NCBI RefSeq assembly: GCF_003576645.1
Contig: NC_044924.1
Coordinates: 5,394,184 to 5,458,183, forward strand
DNA length: 64,000 bases
Direction of reading: 5' to 3'
Source of the DNA: Ipomoea triloba
Lineage: Eukaryota > Streptophyta > Magnoliopsida > Solanales > Convolvulaceae
Shown: positions 1 to 13,846 of the stretch, in pieces
Layout of the letters: every line of letters begins with the position of its first letter
How positions within the stretch are numbered: position 1 is the first letter of the stretch
The notes under the pieces: model-generated
Seen by the model: the letters and a program-made list of their open reading frames with translations, nothing else
What the model was told of the DNA's origin: nothing
The model's database searches: none
Program-made: the position numbers and the translations under genes

Positions 1-379
1 AATGCTGGTAATCACTGGGTAATATCTATTAGCTTGTCCTTTGCATGCTTTATTAATTTCATTAGTTAAACTTTTAATTGTTTTTGATGGGTTAGTCTCA
101 AACATTGATGCCTGCAAATATGTGTTGTGTTTATCTTTTCAGTTAGCTTATAAACTTGTGTGATTTTGAGTAAAGATTGCTTTAATTTGATTATTGTGAT
201 TAACTGATTATACATTAAACAATTACTTTCTGTGTTTGCCAAATGGGAACATTTCAGCTTATTTCGACTAGTAAAACCAAGGATTGAAGTAGGGAGGTTT
301 ATTTATTTATTTATTTATTTATAATCTACCCGATATTGCAACTTTATTAATAATACTTAAATGTCTTTGTTAATAAAAG
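1..379 (+). other. Intron of the left-edge gene
   Basis: AT-rich, no coding potential, ends in TAATAAAAG before the exon at 380. It contains a (TTTA)n tract near 301-322. I see nothing else in it. Confidence 0.6.
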
Positions 380-856
380 CTCCCAAGGATTGAAGTAGAT
401 GCTGGAGCAGCAAACATGTTCAGTGACATTGGACTAGGCAATAGTCGTTTTGGCTCTAATGGAGGCTTTGGAAGTGGTCGCTCTGGTGGTGGCCGCTTTG
501 GTGGCAGCTCCCAAGGCTCATCATATGGTCAAGTGGGTGGGTTTGGCAGAAGCGGTGGATATGGTGGAGGCCGTTCTGGAAATTTTGGTGATTTTGGAAA
601 TCGCCAATCAGGAAACTTTGGAAACCGCAATTCTGGTGGGTTTGAAGGCATGAACAGCTCAAATCTTTCAGGTGGGTTTGGGAATTCCCGTGGTCCAGCC
701 AAGCATGGGGGTGGATTTAGTAGTTTTGGAAATTCAGGTAGTTCAAATAACTCTTTTGGTTCTGGGGAATTTGGTTCAAGTCGCCCTAGTGGATTTGGTG
801 GCTTTGGAGACAACAAGGAAAGCAACAATCAAAGCTATGGGAGGAAACCTTTTTGA
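380..856 (+). CDS. C-terminal Gly/Ser-rich exon of a probable DEAD-box RNA helicase (partial, 5' part outside window)
   Basis: The exon opens after an AG acceptor at 378-379 in the frame LPRIEVDAGAANMFSDIG and runs to TGA at 854-856. About 158 residues are visible, very rich in Gly, Ser, Phe, Asn and Arg, with repeated GGFG, SGGFG and RSGG motifs, typical of the RNA-binding C-terminal tail of plant DEAD-box helicases of the mitochondrial RH9/RH53 (PMH) type. The helicase core is not in the window, so the family call rests on the tail and on the short hydrophobic-acidic stretch before it. A further intron (869-966, GT...AG) lies in the 3' UTR, which then runs to about 1150. The phrase AAGGATTGAAGTAG of the exon start is repeated at 279-292 in the preceding intron. 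A glycine-rich RNA-binding protein is the alternative. Confidence 0.55.
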   Translation, partial: LPRIEVDAGAANMFSDIGLGNSRFGSNGGFGSGRSGGGRFGGSSQGSSYGQVGGFGRSGGYGGGRSGNFGDFGNRQSGNFGNRNSGGFEGMNSSNLSGGFGNSRGPAKHGGGFSSFGNSGSSNNSFGSGEFGSSRPSGFGGFGDNKESNNQSYGRKPF

Positions 857-1149
857 CCTTATTCCCTGGTAAATTTCATTTCAAGATTTTTTTTTTCTTT
901 CCTGAGTAGAGTACACATAATAATAATATTAATTTATATAAATGATTGTTTTGTGTTGTTAAACAGATGATGAACATAAGAGTATGTGGAGGGACAAATT
1001 TCCTTGATACGACACAGAAAAGTTGCAAGTATTATACTCTATTTTCTTGTAGGAAATCTCTGCTACCTGCCATCCCCCTCTCTAGTCTCTACTTTCATTC
1101 AATGTGTAATAACCAATTAGGGAAGAAACCAAGCCGGTGGCTTATGCTT

Positions 1150-2666
1150 TTCTGATATTGAAAATGTAGTCATTTATACGTATGCAATTTCATATTAATT
1201 TACTATAAATTGTATTATATTTCCTATACAATTTACTCAGTCAAAGAATTTGTGACTTTAAGTAAAAGGTCACATATTTAGTCACTAACTCAATAATATT
1301 TTTTTTTTAAAAATCCTATAATACCTAATTCTATGATTTTTTACGCATGTTGTCCTCTGAATATCTGATAAGATTTTGGCATTGTACAGTATATATCATT
1401 ATAAATTGTGATGTTATGACTTGTGAACAATAATTTGTAGTTGGATTTCGTTAGTCGTGGCTACTACAGCTTGTCTCAAGTGGTGGTGCTTTATTTTAAA
1501 ATTTGAAAATAGTACTTCAACAGTTTATTGTAGAAATTTTTATTATTAAAAATTCAAAATTATAAGCTTTATTTGCGCTCTCTATGAAATCCAATGATCA
1601 CAGCTAGTGTAGGTTTTAATCAAACAAACGTGGAACGCACTACAATCACTCAATTATGTCCCAAAAAAAAATTCAAAATACTTTTGACATTGATTTAATA
1701 AATAGGTGACGAGTTTGATTCTTGTCGTAAATTTAAGTTGAATTAAATTTTTTGTGTTTGATTCTTGTCATAAATTTAAGTTGAATTAAATTTTTTGTAC
1801 ATAGCTTGATATTGATTATTGAACTTTTGATTCGATTTACCTCATCTGGATTGGGAGGCAAGCCAATTAAAATCAACAAAAGATACGTGGAATAAAGAAA
1901 ATTAATGCATTTATATTAATCTTGGTATAAAACCAGGCACCAAATACAGAATATAATAGGGAAAAAAAGGAATCTGAAGTCAGCAGGCATCACAAGTAAT
2001 GGTTGGCGGGTAATATACAATTGAATAACAACAAAAAATGAAATAGTTTTTAATACTTCAAAAAGAATATATGCTTTCTGTATTTTATATTCATGAAGAA
2101 TTTTAGTACATATTGATAAGATATGTCATTATGTCGTACCGGTATAATTTATTACGGAGTACAAATTAATTTTTATACAAATTGTGTTATCTTTTTATAA
2201 ATGCAGAAAACATATTAATTCATATCTTATAAGATGTACTATGTTGTATGTAGGCCAATACAGCGAATATTGTATTCATAACAATTGTTGAAAAATTTAT
2301 GAATATATAGTTTTAAATATAAATAATAAATATATTTTATTATTATTATTATTGGATTGGATTCGATACTCTTATTATTGCGAAACTAATTTGAATTTGA
2401 CTCTGGTCATATGTGATCCTAAGTCCCTAACCTTATAATATTAAGTTTAGTTCGATTAATGAGGATTGACTGAAGTTATTTTTCATAATATTAAGTTTAG
2501 TGTTACTATATAAAATTACAATTTAAGAAAGAAAGCCTCGCATGCCTTCGTCTCCAGACTATCGAATTTTTTGTAGGATGAACTTTACCCAAAGGAAAAT
2601 GCTTATTTTCCTTTATGTTTTACCTCCCTAAATCTCTCATTGATATTACTCAATTATAGCGTCCAC
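1150..2666. other. Intergenic, AT-rich; includes a 43-bp tandem duplication
   Basis: No coding signal. The one structured piece is 1714-1799: two near-identical 43-bp units (1714-1756 and 1757-1799) beginning TTTGATTCTTGTC, differing mainly at one G/A position. The short phrase TAATATTAAGTTTAG also recurs at about 2438 and 2488. Confidence 0.6.
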
Positions 2667-2890
2667 TAGCTCCCGTGGCTTAGCGTAGTTCATTCGTCGC
2701 TTGACTTAAAAGTCATGACAGGAGACGACAGTATGGTGGTTCGAATCACATTAGAAATATGTATGGGAAAAATGACTCAAGGATGGTGGAATGTCTCAAT
2801 TGAATCTCTTGTACACATGAAGACTAAGATTTGATTTATATCCACAAAGGCTCTAGGGTCGGAGTCCTGTTGGCTAAGAGCCCACTAAAT
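2667..2890 (+). mobile_element. tRNA-derived SINE
   Basis: The left end carries an RNA polymerase III promoter pair: box A like TGGCTTAGCGTAG near 2676 and box B GGTTCGAATC at 2738-2747, a normal tRNA-like spacing. A tRNA-unrelated body follows. No cloverleaf can be completed, so this is a SINE and not a tRNA gene. A decayed relative sharing the GACTTAAAGTCATGACAGGAG core lies at about 41250-41390. Target-site duplications are not clear, so ends are approximate. Confidence 0.6.
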
Positions 2891-3372
2891 AAAATGATAT
2901 TGAATAATAAGACAACAAAAAATCGTGAAAAATAATGAGTGTCACGTTACTCTTATTTTAATTTAGACATCAACTATTAGTGTCCTCATAAATCAAAGAT
3001 AAGAATATGTACGTGACTCAACTTAAAATCTGAAAAACGATTTTCAAAAAAAAAAAAAAAATCTAAAAAACGATTTAAAAAATGAGAAAATACCGAGTGA
3101 AAAAGGTATTTTAAAGAAGAAAAAACTTGAACTTTTTCTTGTTCACATCATTGTTACTTTGTGAGGTAGGTACTAGGTAAAAGCAGAAGAGGAACTTTAG
3201 AATTTATTACACTTTGGGAGAATCAAAATCCCATTTTTCTCATCTTGCAATAAAGCAAACCAAATCTCAATGTTATATGATCTGTGGATCATTCTACTTA
3301 ACGCTCTCCAAGTTCTTCCCCAAGACAATTAAGTAAAGGAAAATTCTGCAGTTTTTTGCTGTAGAAAGAAGA
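2891..3372 (+). other. Intergenic plus promoter/5' leader of the RING-CH gene
   Basis: AT-rich, with a poly-A run near 3046-3060. The stretch from about 3180 becomes leader-like (mixed composition, no upstream long ORF) and leads to the ATG at 3373. No convincing TATA box could be assigned. Confidence 0.35.
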
Positions 3373-6300
3373 ATGCATCAACCACCTGAAATAGAAGTAG
3401 TTCAGGTAACTCTCTTTATACATGTGCTTAAATTCTTGCTTGGAGGTTATTGAAGTTGAGGCTGAGTTTTTAGCTGTGAGCTGCCCAAAGATATATTTGT
3501 AAAAGCTTTTATTGTGGATTTATGTACTATGATTTTTGATGGGTAGAAAAGGGAAGTGTTTGAAATTAGTAAAGATTACAACTTTTTCGGCCGCTGGGAC
3601 CAAAGGGACTGAATTTAGGTGATTTGAGAGGACTTTCTAGTCTGCAGATTTTGTTTTCAAGCTGAACCCTCAACCATTAAGGAGACTTTCTAATCTGCAG
3701 ATTATGGTACAGGCTCAAAGGTCCTTAGGGCATGCTCAGGACACCTCACCTCGTGGTCTGACAAAAAAAAAAATAGAAGAAAGAAAGTTGAATTGTTATT
3801 TTCTTTGGTACATAATTTTTTGTGTGATAGTGTGGAAAATGAATGTATGCATCCGAAAGCATAGTCAAGATTGGTTTAGCTTTGCCCGCATGGGCTCAAC
3901 TGGTCAAAGGGATGAAGTTTGGGAGAAGATTGGTTTAGCTTTTAGTTTCCTCCACAATCTTGTTGGGCTGGTGTGTTATGGTTTTGGGGCGAGAGATTTC
4001 GCCTTTTGTGGGCAAGATTGGTTTAGTTTAGTTAGCTACTTTCCATTTTAGTGAGTTGACTAGGTGAGAGGTAATAAGAATGACAGGAGAGAATTTAGAA
4101 AAGAGGAACTGAAGGATGATGAGAAAGTCAAATATTTCATTTAATTGGTCTGTTTTATAGAAAATCTGTTAGAAGCTGAGAAGAAAAAGTAGAGGAAGTG
4201 AGATAAAGAAATGCTAGTACACAGCTGAAACATAGGGCACATGAAACATTGCCTTTTTGGTCTCATCTTTCTCAGTAACTATAAATAATAGTACAGAGGT
4301 ATCTCTATATCTTAGGTGGGCTTGTGGGGTGAAGCTTTTATGGATATTGCTCTTCTTTGCCATATCTGTTTGATCTTACCGTTGCTCCTGTCTATTATGA
4401 TAATGCCTGCTCTTACTATAGGTTTTTAATTGGTAAAAAAACTAAAAATTGACATATCAAGCTTTTTGGTAGGGGAATGAATTTGTTCACTATTTATTAT
4501 GTATGGATTTGTGTCATATTTTACTTATATCCCATCCATGAAATCAGAAAGAGGAGAGAGAGGAAACCACCTTAATCCAGCAGCAGACAAGGCGGCCAAA
4601 TCTCTCCTCTCTGCAAATACCTGCAAGGTCTTCAGAGTGTGATTTAACCAGTTTTACCAGAATAGATGTGCCCAGTCCTGGCTCTGCTCGAGCAGGATTG
4701 CCTCCGAGACCAAATTCAGCGAGGCTGATATCATCGGTTAAGAATTTGATTCCTCAGAAGAGTTTTAGGGCGAAAAATTTGCCACCAGATGCTGAAAAGA
4801 CAGTTCTCATTGTCCCAGAGACACCACTTTCAGATAAACCTTCAACTTCAAGGTCATTTTCTCTGAATAAGATTTTGTTCTCTTCATCAACAAAACCAGC
4901 TCATTCATTACCAGTGACACCAAAGGAGAGTGCTGGCCCCAAGCCTTTTGAGGATAGTCAATTGGATGATCATTCAGAATTACCGGTAAGTTTATTTCCA
5001 TTTAGTGCTGATTGGCCCAATGCTTTGTGCTATTCCTCTAACTGTATATTTTCTACTTATTTTTTATGGTTCTTTTTCTTTTTTCCACCTAATAGATTTT
5101 TGAAGTCCAACAACATATACCGCGCTCATTCTCAGTCCCTGCCAACGCTAAAAATAAAAGCTTGAAGAGGATTGATTCTTCTGGAAATTTGATCCGCGTA
5201 ATATCTTCATCTGCCAGGCGAAATGCAGATAGTGATGCATTACCAGACACAGCACAGGAAATAGAAAATGGTATGCACTAGTATGCGTGCTTCTCTATTT
5301 AGTATTGCGTGCTTTGCTTGCTCAATTTAAAATTCACATGACTTTGTGTTTGAGGTTATTACTTTTACTATCACATAGCTATTTATATCTAATCAGTAAC
5401 AAGGACACTGAAATTACGGTGTACCTCTTGTGGTCACTTCATTGGTTCCTAATTAGAGTTTGATGGATTTATTTACATCCACCGTCAGCAGCTACTGATG
5501 ATAACAGTGAAGACATTCCCGAGGAAGAGGCTATTTGCAGAATTTGTTTTGTTGAGCTTGGGGAAGGAGGTGAAACATTTAAAATGGAGTGCAGCTGCAA
5601 AGGAGAGCTTGCACTTGTTCACAAGGAGTGTATCTTGAAGTGGTTCAATATCAAAGGCAATAAGTTATGTGATGTTTGCAGGCAGGAAGTTCGAAACCTC
5701 CCTGTAACATTGCTAAAGATACAGAATCCTTCAACTGCTGTACGGAGGCCAACAACTGGATCACAACAGCGGGAACCTACTCGTTACAGGCAAGTTTAGT
5801 TACTTTATTAGCATGGTTTTCTTTGTTTGACTTGATTTTATGTGATCCTTCAACTGGTACAACAAGAAGTCACTTTTATGTACAAATAAAGACTTGTTTC
5901 CTTCTAATTTTGCTTCTAACTCCCCTCCTCTACTTGAACATAACTATGTTGGAATTCAAGCATTATTCATGTCCTTTATAACTAGATTTATGCATCATTC
6001 ACTTCTTCCTTCTGCTGCCCTCCGAAACACATCTCAAGGGACCTTAGTCCTTATATATGCTTTTTCCAAATCTATGATTACCACGTGCAAGTTACATTGT
6101 ATCTGCTTGTGTACACAGCTAAATGTCTTCTCAAATTAGATGATTTCTGCGGTTGATATATTTGGTTATATTTAACCCAACCGTTTTACTTTTGAGAATT
6201 ACAAGGACCGTTTGAAGAGATTTGCTCGACTCATCTAGGTGATTTGTTTTGTTTTATACAGGGTTTGGCAAGACGTACCTATTCTTGTTATGGTCAGCAT

Positions 6301-7402
6301 GCTAGCATATTTTTGCTTTCTGGAGCAACTCCTGGTACTATATTTGATCTTTCCGTCTTTTATTTCTCAACACCTGATTTATGCATGCTAAGATTTTTAT
6401 TTTTTGAGAATAGACTAAAGTATCAACTAAAAAGATGAAATGACTTTTCATTATCTCAGTTGAAGTAATGAACCCTCTGCTTCAACTAGCCTCCATGTTG
6501 AAGTAGTATATAATCTAGCTGATTTGGTCATTTAGCTTTAGGAGACTTTGTTCAGTACATTATTTTACTTTCAACTTGGTTGTTAGAAATGTACGGCATT
6601 TCTATCAAGTCTTCATTATATGTGGTTATGACTTATGAGCTCCTAATTCTTTTTCTCCATTTTCTTAATGAATTCCTCCTAAAATTTCGTTATACTGATT
6701 TGTACTACTGCTTTTAATTGGACAGGTGTCTGACATGGGAGCTCGTGCTCTTGCTGTCTCTTTGCCCTTCTCTTGTGCTTTAGGTTTCGTGTCATCTATG
6801 ATAGCTTCTACAATGGGTAATGTTTGTTTACTAGAATTCTCTTCTTCACAACACAACTTTCTGAACAAATTTGTTAGTTTCTCGTCAAAATTAGGCCTGT
6901 ATGCAGTATAATGCAGTATATATAGAGTTGGTGTCCTGATTTTCGTTTTTGTCGTTTGCAGTGAGCAAGAGTTACATATGGGCTTATGCTTCTTTCCAGT
7001 TTGCGATAGTGATATTATTTGCTCACATATTTTATGCAGTGGTGAGAAATACTTGTCTTTCACTTTATATTTTGTTTTTTGATGGGATTGGTATATTATG
7101 AATCACATTTGAATCTTAATTTACATAATAATGAACATTTACCCAAAATATAGCATCAGTGTTTGTATTCGCCTCCTTATGGCCGAGTGATTAATGTATT
7201 TCCTATGCACGTGCAGCTTAATGTAAGCGCAATTCTAGCTGTGTTGCTTTCCTCCTTCACCGGCTTTGGAGTCGCAATCAGTACCAATTCACTTCTTGTC
7301 GAGTATTTGCGGTGGAGAGCTACCCGGCGCCAGAACACGAGGAATGAATCCACCCTCGACCAAGACCGTCATAATCACAATCATCCAGTCCAGAGCGCAT
7401 GA
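3373..7402 (+). CDS. RING-CH (RINGv/MARCH-type) membrane E3 ubiquitin ligase, 8 exons, 457 aa
   Basis: Exons inferred: 3373-3405, 4548-4985, 5096-5270, 5492-5789, 6262-6334, 6726-6816, 6962-7041, 7217-7402; phases agree throughout and the sum is 458 codons including stop. The N-terminal half (residues 1-220) is low-complexity, Ser/Pro-rich. A C4HC3 RING-CH domain lies at about 231-280: CRIC, MECSC, LVHKEC, CDVC. Four hydrophobic segments follow (about 320-340, 347-368, 374-396, 398-420), then a charged tail ending [16 protein letters not shown] proteins transfer ubiquitin from E2 enzymes to membrane or soluble targets; substrate unknown here. Intron 4 has a GC donor (CAG|GCAAGT at 5789/5790), required to keep [12 protein letters not shown] in frame. 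Exon 4 has a tandem CAGCAG acceptor. Intron 1 is over 1.1 kb and holds no supported gene. Confidence 0.88.
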
Positions 7403-8568
7403 ACCAGAATTCAGTTTTGCTAACACGTTTATTGTAAATTCTTGACAGCCAATTCCATGTAAGCCAAGCTGAGATGGGGTTTGTCTAATGCAAAGTTGGA
7501 AAGAATGTTTTTATACCTCTAATGTCTACTTTGGTTGCATAGCCATAGACAGAGTTTTCTTCTGCTTCATTCCACAAGGGATGGGACCTGAAAAGGAAGG
7601 AAAATCAGAGGAAAATCCAGATAGGTCTCTTCCCCAAATACAAACATATTTGAATAGTTTAAGTGCTTGATCATCATAAATGTTTTATGCATTTAGTATA
7701 AGATTATATATAGAACACTGTCCTGAGCCAACGAAAGTTTTTTTTTTTTTTTTTCTGCTAGGGCATGTATTCTTTTGATTGAAACTGTGAGTACATAATC
7801 TATAAATCAATGAATGTATCTCACTAGTCATAATTACTCATAGTTAAGTGTTTGATCTCAGTATCGAGCCCGACAGTTATAGTGTAAACAGTTTCATCCA
7901 ATATGGTGAATTTCTTGTGGATACCAAATACTAGTACTATTATCTAAGTAGCCGTTGAATCACCATAATTTGCAAATTTGTTGGGTCAAGATGTAAGGGC
8001 TTTAAAGGCAAAACGTGAGACCTCATGGTGAGGGTCTTCGCCTTTTGAGATTGAGTGTCTGATCTCAAAGTTTTTACCACTCCCTTGAAGGTATTGGGCA
8101 TGAAGTAAAAAAAAGTACAATAACCTAAAAAAGTGGAGTAAATTTCCTCCTATAAATAGGCTACTTACCATGAAACATATGCCAATATGACTCAATTTGG
8201 AATCAAATGCAAGAAATAGAAAACCCAAATATTCTTGTCATTACAATATTTGGATAAGTTCAGTAGGGTAAAAAATTTCCTTAGTTACATTTTTTTTTTC
8301 CTGACTAGCAAATAATTGAAAATCTAACATTCTAGCATAGCCATTAGCCAAAGCCTTTCTTCTCAAAACAGATGCAAAAATATTTGGGATATAATGTTGG
8401 AATTTTAGAATCAGAGTATTACAAAACCACAGAAAAGCTAAAGAAGAAATTGCACATCAGAGTCCAGCATCAAATTCCCATTGTAGTAGTCATTGCTCCC
8501 AAACACTGCTAGAGTTTTCTGATCATTGTGAGTTCAATACCGCGTGCAATCTCCAGGTGGGGCCAAAT
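7403..8568. other. 3' UTRs of two convergent genes and spacer
   Basis: The + strand gene ends at 7402 and the minus-strand ERGIC3-like gene ends at 8569, so this is a convergent spacer. It carries the 3' UTR of the RING-CH gene (probably to about 7700) and a T-rich run at 7739-7755. No coding signal or recognised element otherwise. Confidence 0.5.
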
Positions 8569-11500
8569 TTACCGAACAATACTTCTAGCATTTGGCTTCG
8601 TCACTGCTTCAACAAATCTATACATCCATCTGTCTAGCATTCCTGTCACACGATACAAGCAAAGTTTGTCACAAAATGAAATCACTTGTTTAATATTCAA
8701 CCTTAATAGGGTTTTGATTTGTCTTATTTGTGAAGTAGTAGGGTCTTTACAGCAAGGGAGTACTATGACACCCCAAACACTTTATGGTGGGTTAAAGAGT
8801 GGGATTCAAAATCACCAAATTCATGACAGTACACTAGGATACTATGCAAGTGCAATAGATAAGATGGGATCTTGTTAAAAAGTCTGCAACTTCTTCTACT
8901 ACTAACTAGATCACAGTTTCGACCAAGAAAAAAATGATATTGGTTAAAAACAAACCTGTTAGAGCGAATGTTCCGCCGAGAACTGCACAAAGTCGTGTGA
9001 TGAAGTGAAGAAAACTTCGGCGTTCTTCTTTGATGGTGACAGTAATTGGTGATAAATCATACAGAAAGTACACAGCTGCATTAAATGTAAGGAAGATATT
9101 ATGTAAAACCAAGACTGGAAAAGCAAAGGGTTAGTGACAAAGGAATACATAATTAATAAATGAGTTTCGTTTTTTTTTTTTTTTTAATTTTTTTTTAAAT
9201 AAGAATATATACTTTTAAAATGATATGAGATCAAGTTTGAAACAAACCTGGCCACGCCCTCTCAAACTCATGTATCGGAGAGTAATACTCAGAGACAGAG
9301 AATTGATTAGTAGGTAAAACTTCCTTTGATAAGTACCTATATTCAGTAGGAACAATCTGTGCCAGAAAACAAGAATTTCAAGATCTAGAACCATTTTTTC
9401 TGTTTACCAGTCAACAAAACAACATTGTAACACAAACGCAATGGCCAAATATCTTTCACACACAACTTACCACAAAAATGGGGAACATGCACATTCCAAA
9501 AAAAAAAAAAAAAATTTAAATTGGTGTTTTGAGAAACACCTAGTTCGCTTGTATTAGACCACCACTAACACAAACTTCAAAATATACAAAAAGAGATATG
9601 TGAATGCCTAACTATCTACAGAATCACCATAATTATTAGTTAAAGTTCTTATCTACAGTGAACAATTTATTCACAGTGCAAGTGGCCTAGTGCAAAACAT
9701 TGAATTGCATTTTCACATCATATAAAGTCTAGAACTCAAACCTTTATATAATATTTGAAAGTTCCACTTCCACCACGCAGAATCCGCTCTGTCCCATCTA
9801 GAGGGTTGTGAATTCCAGGATATTTTGGACCAAATGACAAGACATGGATGATATGACTTACATTAACATGGCTAGACCCTTGAAATATCTGTGCATGAAA
9901 AAGAAATGAAAGTACCAATTATTAGGAAGGAAAATTATGGTTATTTCAAGGTTTCCTACTCCATTCTATTAAATCTCTTTTAACTTTAAAAAAAAAAAAA
10001 TAATAATAATAATAATAAACCGGAAAGACCAGGAATCGGACTTGGTCTACTACAACTCACTCTATCAAACAGGATATCATTTAGTGCAGAGGTTACTGAT
10101 CTTTCATGTGATCTGGAACTTAATTTGTTTATAAAGTTTGGTACTCCTATTATTTATTTACTTTTTATTCTTTTGGTTTTCTGCTAAAACAAAATTGATT
10201 ATATATCCAATATTCTAATGGGTATTGGACTCTGGTAGTTTGGTCAATAAAGCAGCACACTTTGACACCAAACACCAAAAGGGATTTTGATTGCTACTAT
10301 CTGGATATGGTTATATCACACAATTTGATTATATTATAAGGATTATCCTACAGACATTTTTAACTAATGTAAAAAACTTAAAATTTAATTTTGGTGATTA
10401 ACTGATATAAAAAAGTCCAACTGTTTCAGTTTTAAGGATATTACAATTAGTATATGTGGTTTAAATAATTAATAAGCCACATATGACATGAAACAGGTTT
10501 GCTCCTGGTTTGACCAGTTGACCCAGTTGGAAATCCCAACGAAGTAAATACAGCTTGTCGCACACTAGTTTTAGATCACGCAAGAAACTAATACTGTAGA
10601 ATTCAAAGCAAACTGACCATTTGAGCAACAAATATGTTGAGCCCATGAACAGATATATGGAAGTTTCCAGCAACACGTTGAACATCCAAAGTACCATACA
10701 CCTGGAAGGAACTATAACTTATATTAGTTATATAAGTATTCAAAAGCCTAAAGAAACCCCTGACATTGGAGATACTAAAGACTAACCCTGCATCCTTCAC
10801 CATTATCCAATGCTTGCTTTACTTTTTTAATAAAATTTTCAGCTTCCTGGTCAAAACCTTGCAGATGTAGATCTTCATGATTATCTTTATGGTCATCTGA
10901 TCACAATTGTTTTGAACTGTGTTAAAACATTTACTCCCATAATGGAACAACTGATATGCAACTATCTAGCAAAATGATTTTTTCCCCACATAATGTACAG
11001 TTTATGAATGACAAATGTGGGAGAATTTCACCTCAATCAAAGAATAAAAGGCAGAAAGGAAATATAGATAAATTAAATAAATAAATAAAAACCCTGTTAA
11101 AAGATGAACCACAACTTAGAAGATCATGAGATCATGTGAAACATGAAAGAATAGACATATGCAATCAATAAAATCCTAGGGTTACTAGGCAGAGCAATGG
11201 TATGATTTTATGAAGCTACCAAAACCAAGGCTGGAGGACCACAGCATATACAACTTTTCAACAAAATGCATCAACTTTTATCAAACTCAATGCAGGGAGC
11301 AAAGTTGCATCTGTTTATTTTATTAATTTATTTTGTTGTTATTAGAGGTCATTATTAACAAGTAACTTCCAAATTTTCTTTTCATCAAAGGAGATGAGTC
11401 AGAAACCTAAAGAGTTGAACTGATGTCATAAACCCTAGCACAGGTGGCACAGGAAAGCTCAGACATTAACCCTATTTGTAGAGGAAATCCTGTCCTTGAT

Positions 11501-12971
11501 TTCGTTAGTAACCATAACCTTCCACACATTCCATACAAATGTTCTTGCTATCAAATGAGGCCAGAGTCAGAAACCTCAGTTGAGTTTAAATAAAGTCATA
11601 GTGCAAGTGGTACAAGAAAGCCAGGACATTACCATGCTTATGATCTGAATGCTCCTTCTCCACCAGGTCTGACAAATATTCGGTGCCAACAATGTAGCCA
11701 TCACGGTTCAAGCGAAGCTGCATAAGCTTTCTACTGGTGAGCAAACCAAATACATTGACTATAACATGCATGCAGCTACAACTCTCAATACCAAAAGCAA
11801 CACAACTAAACAGCTATATATTCAACCAAAAGCAACTCCTGTAACATGAGGATATTTGCATAACAGTCACCATGTATGGCAAAATTTCTTGATACAGAAA
11901 ATTGTACTGAGTAAAAGCTTTTTGCCGTTTTGGAATATGCTATGAATCAAATAATTCTTTAATAAACTCAAATCAACTCAACTAGAGCCTTAATTCTAAT
12001 TTACTAGGATCAATTAATATAATCCTTCTTTCATGTGCATAGGCAGAGGGAATTGTTTAATATATGATCAATTCTTCTGTAAAAATATCATGGAAAATCA
12101 ATGACGAAGCTACCAAAACAATGCATGATCATTGTTTCAGTTGCTTAATTCTCTGTCATGTTAAATGGTAGACAGATGACAACGATAACAACAAGAACAA
12201 GGATGATGATGATGAAGATGATTATTATGATTATTATTATACTATTAAAAAAAAAAAAGATAAACAAGCTGCTGACCTTCCATATGTTTGTATCAAGATC
12301 TACTTCATGCTTTCCTGACATGTCAATTGCATCGACACTCAAAACTGCCAAAAGAAATATTAAAAACTAAAAACCACTGAACATGCAAAATATTTTTAAA
12401 GGGAAATGTATGGAAATGCACAAATAAATTGTCTAACCATCACAAGGTAAAGACGGGAATGACATATTGATGTGTATGGGCAGTGTTTCCCCACGTTTCA
12501 AGTCAACAGCCATCTGCCAAAATATAATTATGACAAGCAAAATGAATAAGGCTGCATGCATACTGAATCAAAATTGTTAACCATTTGAATAGAAAACAAA
12601 CTGCATTGTGAAATGCAACACAAACCTGATGGACTGTATTTGTAGTAAGATAATATCTTAGTTCGTGCAAGAATAGCGTTGCCATGATGACTAGCCCAAC
12701 AATAGAAACTAGTGTGACAAGAACAAGAAAGAAAGTTAGTGACTGAAGCACACAAGTGGACTTATCTAACATGCAAACCATCTCCATACCAAACATACAC
12801 AAATATTTAATAAGGATGAAGCCATGACACTAAGTTTCTTAATTAATTAAGGAGTACTTCATCAATCAAGTTCCACTAAATTTCTATGGTAGATGTAAGC
12901 TCTTTGAAAGAAAACTAAATGGCTAAGATGTCAAACTGGTAAAATTAAAAGAGGAAATCCAAGAGTGGTTT

Positions 12972-13058
<87 letters not shown>

Positions 13059-13770
13059 NNNNNNNNNNNNNNNNNNNNNNNNNNNNNNNNNNNNNNNNNN
13101 NNNNNNNNNNNNNNNNNNNNNNNNNNNNNNNNNNNNNNNNNNNNNNNNNNNNNNNNNNNNNNNNNNNNNNNNNNNNNNNNNNNNNNNNNNNNNNNNNNNN
13201 NNNNNNNNNNNNNNNNNNNNNNNNNNNNNNNNNNNNNNNNNNNNNNNNNNNNNNNNNNNNNNNNNNNNNNNNNNNNNNNNNNNNNNNNNNNNNNNNNNNN
13301 NNNNNNNNNNNNNNNNNNNNNNNNNNNNNNNNNNNNNNNNNNNNNNNNNNNNNNNNNNNNNNNNNNNNNNNNNNNNNNNNNNNNNNNNNNNNNNNNNNNN
13401 NNNNNNNNNNNNNNNNNNNNNNNNNNNNNNNNNNNNNNNNNNNNNNNNNNNNNNNNNNNNNNNNNNNNNNNNNNNNNNNNNNNNNNNNNNNNNNNNNNNN
13501 NNNNNNNNNNNNNNNNNNNNNNNNNNNNNNNNNNNNNNNNNNNNNNNNNNNNNNNNNNNNNNNNNNNNNNNNNNNNNNNNNNNNNNNNNNNNNNNNNNNN
13601 NNNNNNNNNNNNNNNNNNNNNNNNNNNNNNNNNNNNNNNNNNNNNNNNNNNNNNNNNNNNNNNNNNNNNNNNNNNNNNNNNNNNNNNNNNNNNNNNNNNN
13701 NNNNNNNNNNNNNNNNNNNNNNNNNNNNNNNNNNNNNNNNNNNNNNNNNNNNNNNNNNNNNNNNNNNNNN

Positions 13771-13846
<76 letters not shown>

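Noticed and set aside
529..828. Antisense Pro-rich ORF
   Set aside because: Complement of the Gly-rich tail.
2667..2750. tRNA gene
   Set aside because: A and B boxes are present but no acceptor stem or anticodon arm can be formed; SINE head.
3704..4051. 115-codon + strand ORF in the first intron of the RING-CH gene
   Set aside because: Lies inside a long intron, contains a run of Lys from a poly-A tract and shows no family resemblance.
8528..8878. 116-codon + strand ORF over the end of the ERGIC3-like gene
   Set aside because: Antisense of the last exon and 3' intron.
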